Shown: positions 63,790-64,000 of the stretch, one piece after another
Position numbering within the stretch: position 1 is the first letter of the stretch
How the letters are laid out: every line of letters begins with the position of its first letter
Assembly: GCA_031317595.1 (NCBI GenBank)
Contig: JANCMB010000001.1
Coordinates: 372,001 to 436,000 of the forward strand
Reading direction: 5' to 3'
From: Glutamicibacter sp. PS
GTDB lineage: Bacteria; Actinomycetota; Actinomycetes; Actinomycetales; Micrococcaceae
Length of the DNA stretch: 64,000 nucleotides
Notes under the pieces: generated by a model
Told to the model about the DNA's origin: nothing
Database searches by the model: none
Seen by the model: the letters and a program-made list of their open reading frames with translations, nothing else
Translations under genes and position numbers: made by a program

Positions 63790-64000
63790 GCCAGCAACGA
63801 ATCGTGATTTTAGGCGGCACCGGCGCGATGGGTGCGGCCACCGCCGCACGTTTCGCCCGCGCCGGCTGGCGGGTCGAGGTAACCGGAAGGAACGCGCAAT
63901 TAGTCCCGGAGCCACTGCGTGAGCTCGGGGTGCGTTTCCGCGCACTTGACCGGGCCGACACCAACGGGATCGGCCAGCTGCTGTCAGATGGCGCCGATCT
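63786..64000 (+). CDS. NAD-dependent epimerase/reductase (5' part, runs off the window)
   Basis: The first 71 codons are visible. The N-terminal Rossmann motif VILGGTGAMGAATAARFARAGW (GGTGxMG, a GxxGxxG pattern) and a RNAQL segment at the end of the second strand point to an SDR/epimerase-type NAD(P) enzyme. The start is GTG 63786, overlapping the hydrolase stop (GTGA). The rest is outside the window. Confidence 0.75.
   Translation, partial: MSQQRIVILGGTGAMGAATAARFARAGWRVEVTGRNAQLVPEPLRELGVRFRALDRADTNGIGQLLSDGAD

Overview
The window is high-G+C chromosomal DNA from an actinobacterium, most probably a member of the Micrococcales/Micrococcaceae (Arthrobacter/Glutamicibacter-like). The evidence is the gene content and order (glmS, coaA, mscL, alr-tsaE-tsaB-rimI-tsaD, groES-groEL under a CIRCE element, guaB/guaB3/SURF1/DUF3817/guaA, xseA-xseB, ispH, ychF), frequent GTG and TTG starts, DUF222-HNH genes, and several start codons only 6-8 nt behind a -10 box, as expected for leaderless mRNAs. 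No tRNA, rRNA, CRISPR array, integrase or intact insertion sequence was seen.

Layout. 1-5983: core genes, namely the 5' end of glmS (minus strand), coaA, mscL, and an overlapping operon joining alanine racemase to the tRNA t6A enzymes (tsaE, tsaB, tsaD) and rimI. 5984-14531: a lower-G+C accessory island inserted into otherwise housekeeping DNA. It is a type I restriction-modification operon (hsdM, hsdS, hsdR) carrying two extra translationally coupled genes, a HEPN-like small protein with an RxxxxH motif and a GIY-YIG nuclease with a DUF4357 tail, followed by an unrecognised basic protein. This is the most unusual locus in the window. 14532-17042 (minus): carboxylate-amine ligase and a THUMP-like methyltransferase. 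17414-23520: amino-acid permease, HrcA/CIRCE-controlled groES and groEL, and a membrane acyltransferase with an SGNH domain.

23617-35566: the guanine-nucleotide region (guaB, guaB3, guaA), interspersed with a DUF222-HNH gene, a BtrH_N/DUF4872-like gene, a TetR regulator coupled to a short-chain dehydrogenase/hydrolase fusion protein, SURF1 and a DUF3817 membrane protein. 35761-40142: a 1351-residue helicase-plus-nuclease-like protein whose catalytic motifs have been lost, coupled to a small partner. 40168-49505: a SAF-domain protein, 5-formyl-THF cyclo-ligase, acetyltransferases, an Lrp regulator, a Nudix hydrolase, an orphan solute-binding lipoprotein, alaA, PPK2, and a divergent EamA exporter/LysR pair. 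49502-54883: xseB-xseA, a secreted SH3b-polysaccharide deacetylase, ispH and ychF.

54884-57376 is a patchy accessory stretch with four small coupled genes and two long non-coding gaps. 57377-64000 holds a MOSC protein, hypothetical proteins, an MFS exporter, and a run of small metabolic or immunity-like genes (DUF4303/SUKH-like, two GNATs, a TPR protein, an alpha/beta hydrolase). It ends in a truncated NAD-dependent epimerase/reductase.

Family assignments rest on motif recognition by eye. Domain names given for hypothetical proteins are inferences that need a profile search.
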